64,000 nt of DNA from Metallococcus carri (GCF_011440275.1 NZ_JAAOIV010000010.1:62001-126000), one strand, 5' to 3'. Positions 8,792 to 18,552 are shown, numbered from the stretch's first letter. Numbers and translations: made by a program. Notes: generated by a model from the letters alone, not told the origin.

Positions 8792-10348
8792 ATGAGCAGC
8801 CAGCAGTACATCGCAGCGATCGACCAGGGCACCACGAGCACGCGGTGCATGATTTTCGACCACGACGGCAAGGTGAAGGCCGTCGCCCAGATGGAGCACG
8901 AGCAGATCTTCCCCAAGGCGGGCTGGGTCGAGCACAACCCCGCCGAGGTCTGGGAGAACACTCGCAAGGTCTGCGCCGAGGCGCTGGCCAAGGCCGACCT
9001 GTCCGCCTCCGATATCGCCGCCGTCGGCATCACCAACCAGCGCGAGACCGCGGTGGTGTGGGACAAGACCACCGGGGAGGCGGTCTACAACGCGATTGTC
9101 TGGCAGGACACCCGCACCGACAAGATCGTCGACGAGCTGGGGGGCAAGGACGGCGCGGAGAAGTACAAGGACAAGGTCGGCCTGCCGCTCGCCACCTATT
9201 TCTCCGGCCCCAAGGTCAAGTGGATCCTTGAGAATGTCGACGGCGCCAAGGAGAAGGCCGAGAAGGGCGACCTGCTCTTCGGCAATATGGACACCTGGGT
9301 GCTGTGGAATATGACCGGTGGCAAGGACGGGGGCGTGCACGTCACCGATGTCACCAACGCCTCGCGCACCATGCTGATGGACCTGGACTCGTTGCAGTGG
9401 GACGAGTCGATCGCCAAGGACATGGGCATCCCGATGTCGATGCTCCCGGAGATCAAGTCCTCCTCCGAGGTCTACGGCAAGGTCCGCGAGCGCGGCGTGC
9501 TGGCCGGTGTGCCGGTCGCCGGCATCCTCGGTGACCAGCAGGCGGCCACCTTCGGCCAGGTGTGCTTCGAGCCGGGCACCGCCAAGAACACCTATGGCAC
9601 CGGCAACTTCATGCTGCTCAACACCGGCGAGGAGAAGGTGATGAGCAAGAACGGCCTGCTCACCACCGTCTGTTACAAGATCGGTGACAACAAGCCGATC
9701 TATGCGCTCGAGGGGTCGATCGCGGTCACCGGCTCGCTGGTGCAGTGGCTGCGGGACAACCTCAACCTGATCAAGGCCGCGCCGGAGGTCGAGGACCTCG
9801 CCAAGGGCGTCGAGGACAACGGCGATGTCTACATCGTCCCGGCGTTCTCGGGTCTGTTCGCTCCGCACTGGCGCTCGGACGCCCGCGGCGCGATCGTCGG
9901 TCTGACCCGGTTCGCCAACAAGGGTCACATCGCTCGCGCGGCGCTGGAGGCGACCGCATTCCAGAGCCGCGAGGTGATGGACGCGATGAACGCCGACTCC
10001 GGGGTCGACCTCACCGAGCTGAAGGTCGACGGCGGCATGGTCGTCAACGACACGCTGATGCAGTTCCAGGCCGACATCCTCGGCGTGCCGGTGATCCGCC
10101 CGGTCATCAACGAGACGACCGCTCTCGGTGCGGCGTATGCCGCGGGCCTCGCGGTCGGCTTCTGGAAGGACGAGGACGAGCTGCGCAAGCAGTGGGCCGA
10201 GGACAAGCGGTGGGAGCCGCAGATGGACGAGGCCGAGCGCAAGCGGCTCTACGGCAAGTGGAACAAGGCCGTCCAGCGCACGCTCGACTGGGCCAAGGAG
10301 GACGAGTCGCCCGAGGACGCGGTGTCCGAGGCGGACGCCAAGCAGTAG
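8792..10348 (+). CDS. glpK: Glycerol kinase
   Basis: FGGY-family kinase that phosphorylates glycerol with ATP to sn-glycerol-3-phosphate, trapping glycerol imported by GlpF and feeding GlpD. 518 aa, near the usual 500. N-terminal phosphate-binding DQGTTSTR (residues 11-18), [13 protein letters not shown], the substrate region [10 protein letters not shown], and the C-terminal ATPase loop [19 protein letters not shown] with [21 protein letters not shown] 8792 has GAGAAGG 3 nt upstream. The C-terminus carries an acidic extension beyond the kinase fold. The gene ends ahead of a strong terminator at 10377-10408. Confidence 0.97.
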   Translation: MSSQQYIAAIDQGTTSTRCMIFDHDGKVKAVAQMEHEQIFPKAGWVEHNPAEVWENTRKVCAEALAKADLSASDIAAVGITNQRETAVVWDKTTGEAVYNAIVWQDTRTDKIVDELGGKDGAEKYKDKVGLPLATYFSGPKVKWILENVDGAKEKAEKGDLLFGNMDTWVLWNMTGGKDGGVHVTDVTNASRTMLMDLDSLQWDESIAKDMGIPMSMLPEIKSSSEVYGKVRERGVLAGVPVAGILGDQQAATFGQVCFEPGTAKNTYGTGNFMLLNTGEEKVMSKNGLLTTVCYKIGDNKPIYALEGSIAVTGSLVQWLRDNLNLIKAAPEVEDLAKGVEDNGDVYIVPAFSGLFAPHWRSDARGAIVGLTRFANKGHIARAALEATAFQSREVMDAMNADSGVDLTELKVDGGMVVNDTLMQFQADILGVPVIRPVINETTALGAAYAAGLAVGFWKDEDELRKQWAEDKRWEPQMDEAERKRLYGKWNKAVQRTLDWAKEDESPEDAVSEADAKQ

Positions 10349-10376
10349 GACCTGCTACACCCGGCTGATAGCGACC

Positions 10377-10408
10377 GGCGCCCCGGCAGCTGCGGCTGCC
10401 GGGGCGCC
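10377..10408. terminator. Bidirectional terminator after glpK
   Basis: Perfect 14-bp GC-rich stem (GGCGCCCCGGCAGC at 10377-10390 and its complement at 10395-10408) closed by a TGCG tetraloop, between convergent glpK (+) and the anti-sigma-like gene (-). No U-tract, as is common for actinobacterial terminators. Confidence 0.8.
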
Positions 10409-10421
10409 GCCGTCGAGGCGG

Positions 10422-11123
10422 TCAGCGCGCGTTGACCGTGCCATTCCAGACCACCTCATAGGGCGTGGGTTCGCTGCCGCAGACGCGGGCGACGATGCGC
10501 AGCACGTGCGTGCCGGGGTCCTCGATGGTCACCGGGGGCTGCTTCAGCGTGACCTTGAGGCCCTGCTTGGTGGACTGAGTCATGCACCGCTGGATGTTGT
10601 TCGGCGTCATCATCCCGCTCGTGTCCGGGTCGACCATGACCTGCACGAACTGCACCTTCTGTCCCTGTGGGTCATCGAGCGTCACGGTGACCGTGAGCTG
10701 TTTGCCGGTCATCGCGAACTGCGGGGTCATCGTCGCCTTGGCGAGCGGGCCCTTGCCGGTCGCCGACTCCGGCCCGGTGACCGACAACTTGCCGACGGTG
10801 GTGGGCGAGGGGCTGGAGGGCTGCACCTTCATCGAGGCCCAGTCCGGGGTGTTGCCGCCGCCGGCCGTGGAGCTCGGCGAGCCGAGTGCGGCATTGCCGA
10901 CCGGTCCACCGCCGCTCAGGGCCACCGCGGTGCCGGCGATGCCCGCGGCGGCGACCGCGGCCACGCCGGCGGCGAGCGCGCGGCGCCGGCCGGACTGCGG
11001 GCGCCGCTGCAGCGCGAAAAGGGTGTCACGCTGCTTGCGCTGATCGAGGGAGTTCGGGGTCACCTCATCGGCCTGGGCGGCGAACGCCGACCGCAACCGC
11101 TGCTCGAGGTCTTCGTGCGTCAT
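10422..11123 (-). CDS. Membrane-anchored anti-sigma-type protein next to ECF sigma gene
   Basis: 233-aa single-pass membrane protein: cytoplasmic N-terminus with charged segment THEDLEQRLRSAFAAQADEV, a TM helix at about residues 47-68 (ALAAGVAAVAAAGIAGTAVAL), and a Ser/Thr/Pro/Gly-rich then beta-rich extracytoplasmic part. No recognised zinc anti-sigma (HxxxCxxC) motif is visible, so anti-sigma function rests on context: its ATG overlaps the sigma-factor stop by 4 bp (ATGA), with GGAGGA inside the sigma gene as ribosome site. Actinobacterial SigE-family loci often encode such a partner. It could alternatively be an effector under the sigma factor's control. Confidence 0.7.
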   Translation of the reverse strand: MTHEDLEQRLRSAFAAQADEVTPNSLDQRKQRDTLFALQRRPQSGRRRALAAGVAAVAAAGIAGTAVALSGGGPVGNAALGSPSSTAGGGNTPDWASMKVQPSSPSPTTVGKLSVTGPESATGKGPLAKATMTPQFAMTGKQLTVTVTLDDPQGQKVQFVQVMVDPDTSGMMTPNNIQRCMTQSTKQGLKVTLKQPPVTIEDPGTHVLRIVARVCGSEPTPYEVVWNGTVNAR

Positions 11124-11659
11124 ACCTGCTCCTCCAGGACACGGGCGAGCGCGTCGAGAGCGCGGCTCGCTTGAGATTTCACGGTGCCGGGGCGGATGCC
11201 GAGCGCATCGGCGATCTGCGCCTCGGTGAGCTCGGACCAATAGCGCAGGACCAGCACCTCGCGCTGCCGTGGCGGCAGCGCGCGGACCGCCTGCAGCACC
11301 TGGCTGTGCTCCTCGGCGAGCAGCACGGGCGCGTCCGCAGGCGGACCGAGGTCGGGCTCGGCGACCTTGAGGTGGGCTCGGACCGTGCGGCGATGGCGCA
11401 GCGCGGAGCGGGCGTTGTTAATGACCGACCGGCGCAGATAACCCAGGGCCGCCTGCGGGTCACGCAGACCCCCGGCATTGCGGTGCAGACCGAGGAAGGC
11501 GTCCTGCACCACATCCTCGGCGCTTGCCAGGTCGTCGACGAGCAACCGCGCCAGCCGGACCATCGGCAGCTGGTGCTCGCGGTAGAGCTCGGCCAGATCA
11601 ACCTGGGACGACACGGTGGTGTCCGCCCTCCTTCCGTGCCGCAGGGTGTGCGTGCTCAT
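11120..11659 (-). CDS. SigE-family ECF RNA polymerase sigma factor
   Basis: Extracytoplasmic-function sigma factor with sigma-70 region 2 (about residues 25-90: EDVVQDAFLGLHRNAGG ... GYLRRSVINNARSALRHRR) and region 4 (about 120-172: LPPRQREVLVLRYWSELTEAQIADALGIRPGTVKSQASRAL). Two starts are possible: ATG 11659 (179 aa, no ribosome site) or GTG 11614 (164 aa) with AGGAGG about 12 nt upstream; the shorter form is plausible because the first 15 residues resemble no sigma domain. It overlaps the downstream membrane protein by 4 bp. Likely stress- or envelope-responsive. Confidence 0.9.
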   Translation of the reverse strand: MSTHTLRHGRRADTTVSSQVDLAELYREHQLPMVRLARLLVDDLASAEDVVQDAFLGLHRNAGGLRDPQAALGYLRRSVINNARSALRHRRTVRAHLKVAEPDLGPPADAPVLLAEEHSQVLQAVRALPPRQREVLVLRYWSELTEAQIADALGIRPGTVKSQASRALDALARVLEEQV

Positions 11660-11759
11660 GCTGTCAGGACGTATGCCGGCCCGAAAGGTTGCCCGACCGA
11701 GGCAGGAGTTTTTCGCGCCCTCGGTCGGCGAGGCCTCGCCCCGACCGGCGGCCGGGTCC

Positions 11760-11773
11760 TAGATTGACCAGCT
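11760..11773 (+). promoter_or_regulatory. -10 box of probable leaderless promoter (MHS transporter)
   Basis: TAGATT at 11760-11765 ends 8 nt before the ATG at 11774, so transcription would begin at or next to the start codon. No Shine-Dalgarno is present. Same spacing as before the HerA-like gene, dnaX, recR and gluA in this window. Confidence 0.55.
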
Positions 11774-13114
11774 ATGAGTGCCGTCACCTACGACCGACCG
11801 GAGCTGTCCGCGACCTCCACCCGCCGGGCTGTCCTCAACACCTTGAAGGGCTCGTCCGGCAACCTGGTCGAGTGGTACGACGTTTACGTCTACACGGTGT
11901 TCGCCACCTACTTCGAACCGACCTTCTTCGGTGGCGACGAACCCAACGCGACCGTCTACACGATGGCGATCTTCGCGGTCACCTTCGTGATGCGGCCGGT
12001 GGGTTCGTGGTTCTTCGGGCGGTATGCCGACCGCCGCGGCCGCCGCCCCGCCCTCGTGTTCAGTGTGTCGCTGATGGCGCTCGCGTCCACGGTCATCGCG
12101 CTGACCCCGACGCACGACGCCATCGGCGGCCTCGCCATCGTGCTGCTGGTGTTGTGCCGATTGGTGCAGGGCTTCGCCACCGGCGGTGAATACGGCACAT
12201 CGGCGACCTACATGTCCGAGGCCGCCACCCGAGAGCGGCGCGGCTTCTTCTCCTCCTTCCAATACGTCACGCTGGTCGGCGGCCACGCGCTCGCCCAGCT
12301 GACCCTGCTGATCCTGCAGGTGTTCCTCGACGACCAGCAGATGAGCTCCTTCGGCTGGCGGATCGCGTTCGCCCTCGGCGGCCTCGCGGCGGTGACGGTG
12401 TTCTGGTTGCGCTCGACGATGGATGAGTCACTGTCGAAGGAAGCGCTGGAGAGCGTCGACCGTCAATCGGGTTCGCTGCGGACGTTGCTCACCACCTATC
12501 CCAAGGCGCTGCTCATCTGCTTCCTGGTCACCATGGGTGGCACGATCGCGTTCTACGTCTACAGCGTGAACGGCCCGGCGACGGTCAAGGCGGCCTACAA
12601 GGGGCAAGGCCTCACCTCCAGTTGGGTCAACCTGTCGGCGCTCATCCTGCTGATGGCGCTGCAACCGATCGGCGGGCTGATCAGCGACAAGATCGGCCGC
12701 AAGCCGCTGTTGATCTACTTCGGTGTCTGCGCTCTGGTCTGGACCTACGTCGTGGTGACCTATCTGCCGAAGATCCACACGCCGATGGCGTCCTTCGGGA
12801 TGCTCGCGATCAGCTACGTGATCCTCACCGGCTACACCTCGATCAACGCGATCGTGAAGGCCGAGCTGTTCCCTGCGCGGGTGCGCGCGCTCGGTGTCGG
12901 CGTCGGCTACGCGCTCGCCAACTCGGCCTTCGGCGGCACCGCACCGGTGATCTACGAGGCGGCCAAGAAGGGCGGTCATGTCACGGGTTTCATCGGCTAT
13001 GTCACGGCCTGTGTCGCGGCGTCGCTGCTGGTCTACATCTTCGTGCTGAAGAACAAACGCGAGACGATCCTGGACCGCGAGCAGGGGCGCGCCTACGCCA
13101 CCTCGGCCGGCTGA
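11774..13114 (+). CDS. MHS-family dicarboxylate/alpha-ketoglutarate-type H+ symporter
   Basis: MFS transporter of the metabolite:H+ symporter family (KgtP/ShiA/ProP type), 446 aa with 12 TM helices. Diagnostic N-terminal GSSGNLVEWYDVYVY in TM1 (about residues 26-40), GRYADRRGRRPAL in loop 2-3 (about 84-96), CRLVQGFATGGEYGTSATYMSE (about 126-147) and SDKIGRKPLL in loop 8-9 (about 302-311). It imports a small organic anion or zwitterion with protons; the closest appearance is KgtP (alpha-ketoglutarate). It converges on PEP carboxykinase, whose gluconeogenic role fits uptake of a TCA-cycle acid. Transcript probably leaderless. Confidence 0.9.
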   Translation: MSAVTYDRPELSATSTRRAVLNTLKGSSGNLVEWYDVYVYTVFATYFEPTFFGGDEPNATVYTMAIFAVTFVMRPVGSWFFGRYADRRGRRPALVFSVSLMALASTVIALTPTHDAIGGLAIVLLVLCRLVQGFATGGEYGTSATYMSEAATRERRGFFSSFQYVTLVGGHALAQLTLLILQVFLDDQQMSSFGWRIAFALGGLAAVTVFWLRSTMDESLSKEALESVDRQSGSLRTLLTTYPKALLICFLVTMGGTIAFYVYSVNGPATVKAAYKGQGLTSSWVNLSALILLMALQPIGGLISDKIGRKPLLIYFGVCALVWTYVVVTYLPKIHTPMASFGMLAISYVILTGYTSINAIVKAELFPARVRALGVGVGYALANSAFGGTAPVIYEAAKKGGHVTGFIGYVTACVAASLLVYIFVLKNKRETILDREQGRAYATSAG

Positions 13115-13115
13115 C

Positions 13116-13154
13116 AGCGGCGCCCCGGGTCCGTGTTGGTCCCGGGGCGCCGCT
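13116..13154. terminator. Bidirectional terminator between MHS transporter and pckG
   Basis: 14-bp perfect stem (AGCGGCGCCCCGGG at 13116-13129 and its complement at 13141-13154) with an 11-nt loop, in the 49-bp gap between the convergent genes. Confidence 0.8.
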
Positions 13155-13163
13155 TCGGTGGGG

Positions 13164-14993
13164 TCAGAGACCGAGGCGCGACTTGAGGGTGTCGAGTTCG
13201 ATCTGCAGCTGGGTCGGCAGCTGGTCGCCGAATTTGGCGAACCACTCCTCGATCTGCGGGATCTCGGCCTTCCACTCCTCGGGGTCGACCTTGAGCGCGG
13301 CCTGGACCTGCTCGGGCGTCATGTCCAGCCCCTCGATGTCGAGCGACTCCGGGGTCGGCACGTGGCCGATCGGGGTCTCGACCGCGGCGGCCTTGCCCTC
13401 GAGGCGCTCGATGACCCACTTGAGCACCCGGCTGTTCTCGCCGAAGCCCGGCCACAGGAAGTCACCCTCGTCGTCCCGGCGGAACCAGTTGACATAGAAG
13501 ATGCGCGGCAGCTTGGTCGCGTCGGCGTCCTTGCCGATGTTGATCCAGTGCTGGAAGTAGTCACCGGCGTTGTAACCGATGAACGGCAGCATCGCCATCG
13601 GGTCGCGGCGCACCACGCCGACCTGACCGGTCGCGGCTGCGGTCGTCTCGGAGGAGAGCGTCGCGCCCATGAAGGTGCCATGGGTCCAGTCGCGCGATTC
13701 GGTCACCAGCGGCACCGTCGTCTTGCGGCGGCCACCGAACAGGATCGCCGAGATCGGCACGCCCGCCGGGTCGGCATACTCCTCGGCGAGGATGTCGCAC
13801 TGCTCGATCGGGGTGCAGTAGCGGCTGTTCGGGTGCGACGAGAGCTCCTCGGAGTCCGGCGTCCAGTCCTCGCCCTTCCACGAGGTGGCGTGCGCCGGCG
13901 GGTTCTCCAGGCCCTCCCACCACACGTCGCCGTCGTCGGTGAGCGCCACATTGGTGAAGACCGAGTTGCCCTTGTTGATGGTCTTCATCGCGTTGGGGTT
14001 GGTGTGCTCGTTGGTGCCCGGGGCCACCCCGAAGAAGCCGAACTCGGGGTTGACGGCATACAGCCGGCCGTCCTTGCCGAAGCGCATCCAGGCGATGTCG
14101 TCGCCGAGCGTCTCGACCTTCCAGCCGGGGATGGTCGGCTCGAGCATCGCCAGGTTGGTCTTGCCGCAGGCGCTGGGGAAGGCAGCGGCGACGTAGTAGA
14201 CCTGCTGCTCGGGCGAGATGAGCTTGAGGATCAGCATGTGCTCGGCCAGCCAGCCCTCGTCGCGGGCCATCACCGAGGCGATCCGCAGGCTGTAGCACTT
14301 CTTGCCGAGCAGCGCGTTGCCGCCGTAGCCGGAGCCGTAGCTCCAGATCGTGCGCTCCTCGGGGAACTGCACGATGTACTTCTCCTCATTGCACGGCCAG
14401 GCGACATCCTGCTCGCCGTCGCCCAGCGGGGCGCCGAGCGAGTGCAGGGCGGGCACGTAGTTGGCGGCGTCGCCGAGTTCCTCGATCCGGTCGAGCACCT
14501 TGCGGCCGGTGCGCGCCATGACCCGCATCGAGACCACGACATACTCGCTGTCGGTGATCTCGACGCCGAACATCGGCTTCTCGGCCTCGAGGTGTCCCAT
14601 CACGAACGGGATGACGTACATCGTGCGGCCCTTCATGCAGCCGGCATACAGCCCGCGCATGAGGTCCTTCATCTTCTCCGGGTCCATCCAGTTGTTGGTG
14701 GGGCCGGAGTCCTTCTCCTCGCGGCTGCAGATGAAGGTGCGGTCCTCGACCCGCGCGACATCCTGCGGGGAGGAGGCGGCATAGAAGCTGTTGGGCTTCT
14801 TGGCCTCGTCCAACCGGGTGAAGGTGCCCGCCTCGACGAGCTTGTCGGTGAGTTCCTTCCATTCCTCGTCCGACCCCGTCACCCAGTGGATCCGGTCCGG
14901 CGTCGTCATCGCCGCGACCTCGGCGACCCAGGCGGCCAGTCCCTCGTGGGTGGTGCCGGCCTCGGCCGGGGCAACAGTGGTGTCAGTGGTCAT
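13164..14993 (-). CDS. pckG: Phosphoenolpyruvate carboxykinase (GTP)
   Basis: GTP-dependent PEPCK, 609 aa, converting oxaloacetate plus GTP to PEP, CO2 and GDP; first committed step of gluconeogenesis from acids. It shows the PEPCK-specific P-loop [13 protein letters not shown] (about residues 271-283, with the reactive Cys), [14 protein letters not shown], the R/K-rich [14 protein letters not shown], and EGLD-type C-terminal segments. ATG 14993 (MTTDTTV) is chosen over an upstream ATG because GAGG lies about 9 nt before it. A perfect CRP/GlxR palindrome sits 140 bp upstream, centred about 42 bp before a predicted start site, implying activation when cAMP signalling is on. Confidence 0.97.
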   Translation of the reverse strand: MTTDTTVAPAEAGTTHEGLAAWVAEVAAMTTPDRIHWVTGSDEEWKELTDKLVEAGTFTRLDEAKKPNSFYAASSPQDVARVEDRTFICSREEKDSGPTNNWMDPEKMKDLMRGLYAGCMKGRTMYVIPFVMGHLEAEKPMFGVEITDSEYVVVSMRVMARTGRKVLDRIEELGDAANYVPALHSLGAPLGDGEQDVAWPCNEEKYIVQFPEERTIWSYGSGYGGNALLGKKCYSLRIASVMARDEGWLAEHMLILKLISPEQQVYYVAAAFPSACGKTNLAMLEPTIPGWKVETLGDDIAWMRFGKDGRLYAVNPEFGFFGVAPGTNEHTNPNAMKTINKGNSVFTNVALTDDGDVWWEGLENPPAHATSWKGEDWTPDSEELSSHPNSRYCTPIEQCDILAEEYADPAGVPISAILFGGRRKTTVPLVTESRDWTHGTFMGATLSSETTAAATGQVGVVRRDPMAMLPFIGYNAGDYFQHWINIGKDADATKLPRIFYVNWFRRDDEGDFLWPGFGENSRVLKWVIERLEGKAAAVETPIGHVPTPESLDIEGLDMTPEQVQAALKVDPEEWKAEIPQIEEWFAKFGDQLPTQLQIELDTLKSRLGL

Positions 14994-15132
14994 GGATGCG
15001 GACCTCGCTGCAGATGGCTCGTGTCCCACCGGGGCGGCTCGCGCTCGGCCGGTGGTCCCGCCCGGGCGACGGGCGACCCATCGAACGTACGCCGGGGTGT
15101 CGGCAGGCTACGAACCGAGCGGCGGGAGCGGA

Positions 15133-15148
15133 TTGTGACCTGGATCAC
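15133..15148 (-). promoter_or_regulatory. CRP/GlxR operator upstream of pckG
   Basis: TGTGACCTGGATCACA matches TGTGA-N6-TCACA at all ten consensus positions. On the minus strand a -10-like TAGCCT lies at 15110-15105; taking the start site about 7 nt after it (about 15098), the operator centre is near -42, the class II activator position. A good candidate for cAMP-dependent activation of gluconeogenesis. The remaining gap (14994-15132 and 15149-15256) shows no gene. Confidence 0.75.
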
Positions 15149-15256
15149 ATCCATGGCGAGGGGTTGTCGGGTTGGCAGATCGTTTGACGTCAAGACAACG
15201 TGGACCACGCGAATCGCACATTAGCGAACATTCGCGCGCGCTGGATGTCGTGGGAT

Positions 15257-16405
15257 TTAGAGCCAGTTCTTGCGGCGGAAGACGATGTACATCGTGGTCG
15301 AGACGGTGAACATCAGCAGCAGCGCGAACCCATAGCCGTAGCGCCAGGCGAGCTCCGGCATACGCTCGAAGTTCATGCCGTAGATGCCGGCGATGACGGT
15401 CGGGGTGAACAAGATGGCCGCCCAGGAGGACGCCTTCTTGACCTGCTCGCCCTGCACGTGGGCGAGCTCGGCCATCCGCTTCATCTCCTCGTTCTGGGTC
15501 TGCGCGACCAAGGTCGCGTTGAGGGTGAGTATGTCGGTCAGCGCCTGCCGGAAGCCGTCCACGCGCTCGACGACGCTCTCAGCGTGGTCGGCCACATCGC
15601 GCAGGTTGTTCTGCAACTCCTCGGCCGTGCCGTATTTCTCGAAGCCGTGGGTGAGCGAGTCGATGATGACCTTCACCGGACGGGTGGCGCGCTGCAGCTC
15701 CATCACCTCGCGCGACAGCTCGTAGATGCGCCGGGACACCTGCGGGTCGGACTCGAAGACCTGGGTCTCGATCTCGTCGATGTCGTTCTCCAGACCAGCG
15801 ACCACCGGCGCGTAACCATCGACGATGTGGTCGAGCACGCCATACAGGACGGCCTCCGGCCCGAGGGCGAGCAGATCGGGGTCGGCCTCCAGCCGCTGGC
15901 GCACGGGGCGCAGCTCGGGCTGGTCGCTGTGCCGCACGGTGACCACGAAGTCGGGGCCGACGAACAGGTGGATCTCGCCGAAGTTGACCGTCTCGGTCGC
16001 ATCGTCGTAGGCCGCGGCGCGCAGCACGACGAACAGGGTGTTGCCATAGCGCTCGATCTTGGGTCGCTGGTGGGCGACGATCGCGTCCTCGACCGCCAGC
16101 GGGTGCAGGTCGAAGGTGTGCGCCATCTCCTGGATCTGCCGGGCGTTGGGATGCGCCATCCCGATCCAGGCCATCGTGCGGGTGTCGTGGACCTTCTCGT
16201 CGGTGAGCCGGCGGATCGCCTCGCGGATGGTGTGCGGGTTCTCCAGCTTGCGGCCGTCGCGATAGATCGCGCGCTCGACGACGGTGGCCTCGGCAGGACG
16301 TTCGGGCTCCTCGCGCGAGGGTTGCAGGGCGTGCTCGGGTGCCGAGGGTGCGCGCGGTGACAGCACCCACGTGGGGTTGATTCCTCGACCTCTCCAGCTC
16401 GGCAT
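15257..16405 (-). CDS. corA: CorA-family magnesium/cobalt transporter
   Basis: Pentameric divalent-cation channel, 382 aa. A large cytoplasmic alpha/beta funnel domain (residues 40-300) leads through a long stalk helix to two C-terminal TM helices; the signature YGMNF is at about residues 343-347 between them, and the C-terminus is basic (RRKNWL), as in CorA. ATG 16405 (MPSWRGRG) has AGG 9 nt upstream and lies 5 nt after the thiolase stop, so the gene may be read through from the thiolase promoter. No magnesium riboswitch-like leader is visible. Confidence 0.95.
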   Translation of the reverse strand: MPSWRGRGINPTWVLSPRAPSAPEHALQPSREEPERPAEATVVERAIYRDGRKLENPHTIREAIRRLTDEKVHDTRTMAWIGMAHPNARQIQEMAHTFDLHPLAVEDAIVAHQRPKIERYGNTLFVVLRAAAYDDATETVNFGEIHLFVGPDFVVTVRHSDQPELRPVRQRLEADPDLLALGPEAVLYGVLDHIVDGYAPVVAGLENDIDEIETQVFESDPQVSRRIYELSREVMELQRATRPVKVIIDSLTHGFEKYGTAEELQNNLRDVADHAESVVERVDGFRQALTDILTLNATLVAQTQNEEMKRMAELAHVQGEQVKKASSWAAILFTPTVIAGIYGMNFERMPELAWRYGYGFALLLMFTVSTTMYIVFRRKNWL

Positions 16406-16410
16406 AGGAC

Positions 16411-17637
16411 TCAACCTAAACGCTCGAACACCGCCGCCAGACCTTGCCCGCCGCCGATACACATCGTTTCGAGGCCGAAACGTCCGCCGCGGGCGTGCAA
16501 CTGGCGCGCAAGGGTGGCGAGCATCCGGCCGCCGGTCGCGCCGATCGGGTGTCCGAGGGAGATGCCGGAGCCGAGCACATTGGTGCGCTCGCGGTCCGCG
16601 TCGGTGAACCCCCAGACCTTCATCACCGACAGGGCCTGGGCTGCGAAGGCCTCGTTGAGCTCGATCAGGTCCATGTCGGCGAGGGTGAGTCCGAGGCTCT
16701 CAAGCACCTTGGCGGTGGCCGGCACCGGACCGATGCCCATGGTCGCGGGCGCGACCCCGGCAACGGCCCAGCCGGCGAGCCGCACGAGAGGAGTGAGGCC
16801 TTCGCGCTCGGCGACCTCGGGAGTGGTGACGATTGCGAGAGCGGCGGCGTCGTTTTGACCGCTGGCGTTGCCGGCGGTGACGGTTGCTTCGGGGTCTTGC
16901 TTGGCCATGATCGGCTTGAGCGCGGCGAGCGACTCGAGCGTGGTGTCCGCGCGCGGGTGCTCGTCGGTGTCGACGACGACCTCGCCCTTGCGGGTGTTGA
17001 TCGTCACCGGGACGATCTCCTGCGCGAAGGCACCCGAGCGTTGGGCCTCGACGGCGCGGCGGTGCGACTCGACGGCGAGTGCGTCCTGGTCCTCGCGGCT
17101 GATGCTGTGCTCGCGGCGCAGGTTCTCGGCCGTCTCGATCATGCCGCCGGGCACGGGGTAGTTCTTGCCGCCCGCGGTGACCCGTCCGCGAGCGAGCTGG
17201 TCGTGCATGGTGACGCCGGATCTGCTTGCGCCCCAACGCATATCGCCGGAATAGAAGACTGCATTGCTCATCGACTCCACGCCACCGGCGAGGACGAGGT
17301 CTTGCGCGCCGGTCTGCACCGCCATCGCCGCGTTGATGACCGCCTGCAGCCCGGAGCCACAGCGGCGGTCGAGGTGGTAGCCGGGCACCTCGATCGGCAG
17401 CCCCGCATCGAGGCCGATGACCCGGCCGAGCGCGGGAGCATCCGCGGTGCCATTGCCGTGGCCGACCACGATGTCCTCGATGAGCATCGGGTCGAGGCCG
17501 GTGCGATCGAGGATGCCGCGCACGACGGTGGCGCCGAGCTCGGCAGCGGAGACCTCCTTGAGGACACCGCCATACCGGCCGATCGGGGTGCGGACGGGTT
17601 CGCAGATCACGGCTTCGCGCAGATTCACGGGCTTCAT
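16411..17637 (-). CDS. Acetyl-CoA C-acyltransferase (thiolase)
   Basis: Thiolase of 408 aa performing either beta-ketoacyl-CoA cleavage or acetoacetyl-CoA synthesis. Catalytic nucleophile in DRRCGSGLQAV (Cys about 92), ELNEAFAAQAL (about 327-337), GHPIGATGGRM (catalytic His about 362) and CIGGGQGLA (acid/base Cys about 392). Length fits the FadA/PhaA family. No strong ribosome site precedes ATG 17637. Divergent from the GNAT gene, upstream of corA with a 5-nt gap. Degradative versus biosynthetic role cannot be fixed from sequence; no adjacent FadB-type gene is present. Confidence 0.93.
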   Translation of the reverse strand: MKPVNLREAVICEPVRTPIGRYGGVLKEVSAAELGATVVRGILDRTGLDPMLIEDIVVGHGNGTADAPALGRVIGLDAGLPIEVPGYHLDRRCGSGLQAVINAAMAVQTGAQDLVLAGGVESMSNAVFYSGDMRWGASRSGVTMHDQLARGRVTAGGKNYPVPGGMIETAENLRREHSISREDQDALAVESHRRAVEAQRSGAFAQEIVPVTINTRKGEVVVDTDEHPRADTTLESLAALKPIMAKQDPEATVTAGNASGQNDAAALAIVTTPEVAEREGLTPLVRLAGWAVAGVAPATMGIGPVPATAKVLESLGLTLADMDLIELNEAFAAQALSVMKVWGFTDADRERTNVLGSGISLGHPIGATGGRMLATLARQLHARGGRFGLETMCIGGGQGLAAVFERLG

Positions 17638-17703
17638 TGTGCCGTGCGGACGTCGCTGGTCTGCAGCAGAATGCCGGTCAGTGGAAGCGAAGGAGAGTGG
17701 GCT

Positions 17704-18552
17704 GTGCTCGAACCGGTGACCGATCCGGCTGCCTGGCGCCCGAAGGTCGTCGCCTGCCTGCGCTCCGGTCTCGCGGCGACGGGGGACTACCTCCCTGCGG
17801 AGATCGAGCAGATGGTGTCGGCGGAGGTGCCGGACCCGCTGCCCGCCGACTCGCAGGTATGCCGGGTGCCCGGCTCGGGCGGGTGGGTCTGGTGGGGTGC
17901 CCGCCCGCATGGTGCGGTGCTCGGTGCGCTCGACATGCCACCGGAGGCGGTCGAGTCGGCGGTCGCTGCGTTGCCGCGGCCGTTGAGCTATCGGCGATTG
18001 CGGGGGGATGCGCTGACCTCGTGGGTGCACGACGCGCTGTGTGGCGAACTCGTCTCGACGAACATGACGCTTGAGGTGTCATCGTCTGCTGCCTCATCGG
18101 GTGGCGTCGCGCTGCGGCCGATGACTGCCGAGCGGTATGCCGAGTGGTCGGCTGGGATGATCGAGCACTATGCGGGCTCGATCTTCGGCACCGGGCGCTA
18201 CCCGAATCGCGCTGCGGCACAAGCGGATGCGCAGCGACAGACCGCCGACTTGCTGCCCGATGGTGTCGCGACCGAGGGGATGCTGTTGTGGACCGCGCAC
18301 GAGGGGGAGCAGGAGGTCGGCGTGCTGTGGATCCAGCAGCGCCCGGCGCGCGGCTTCATCTATGACATCGAGGTGAACGCGTCCCTGCGGGGCGGCGGTT
18401 ATGGCACCCAGATGCTGCGCCTCGGTGCGGCGGAGATGGCTGCTCGTGGCGTGAATCTGTTGTCGCTCAACGTGTTTGGCACCAATCCGCGAGCGCGAGC
18501 GCTGTATGAGCGTGAGGGCTACGCCGTCATACAGGAGTTCTTTCGCGCATGA
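17704..18552 (+). CDS. GNAT-family N-acetyltransferase with unassigned N-terminal domain
   Basis: 282-aa cytoplasmic protein. The C-terminal 150 residues form a GNAT fold with the acetyl-CoA loop EVNASLRGGGYGTQML (Q/RxxGxG/A-like) and the terminal NVFGTNPRARALYEREGYAVI typical of family members. Residues 1-120 (PVTDPAAWRPKVV ... SYRRLRGDALTSWV) belong to no family I recognise. The start is GTG 17704, supported by AGGAGAG at 17691-17697 with a 6-nt spacing. Its stop overlaps the start of the PfkB kinase by 4 bp (ATGA), so the two are coupled. Substrate unknown. Confidence 0.88.
   Translation: MLEPVTDPAAWRPKVVACLRSGLAATGDYLPAEIEQMVSAEVPDPLPADSQVCRVPGSGGWVWWGARPHGAVLGALDMPPEAVESAVAALPRPLSYRRLRGDALTSWVHDALCGELVSTNMTLEVSSSAASSGGVALRPMTAERYAEWSAGMIEHYAGSIFGTGRYPNRAAAQADAQRQTADLLPDGVATEGMLLWTAHEGEQEVGVLWIQQRPARGFIYDIEVNASLRGGGYGTQMLRLGAAEMAARGVNLLSLNVFGTNPRARALYEREGYAVIQEFFRA

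Noticed and set aside
10422-11123. Classical zinc anti-sigma factor
   Set aside because: No HxxxCxxC motif; function assigned only as anti-sigma-type by context.
13158-15224. Long open frame of 688 codons on the plus strand opposite pckG
   Set aside because: It is the antisense shadow of a well-supported PEP carboxykinase, with high-GC composition keeping stops rare; no ribosome site, no recognisable domain, His/Asp/Gly/Arg-rich translation.
15149-15256. Small gene or riboswitch between the CRP box and corA
   Set aside because: No open frame with a ribosome site and no recognised magnesium-sensor structure.
16444-17703. N-terminal 420 codons of a 702-codon frame in front of the GNAT protein
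   Set aside because: Antisense to the thiolase gene; the real gene begins at GTG 17704 with AGGAGAG.
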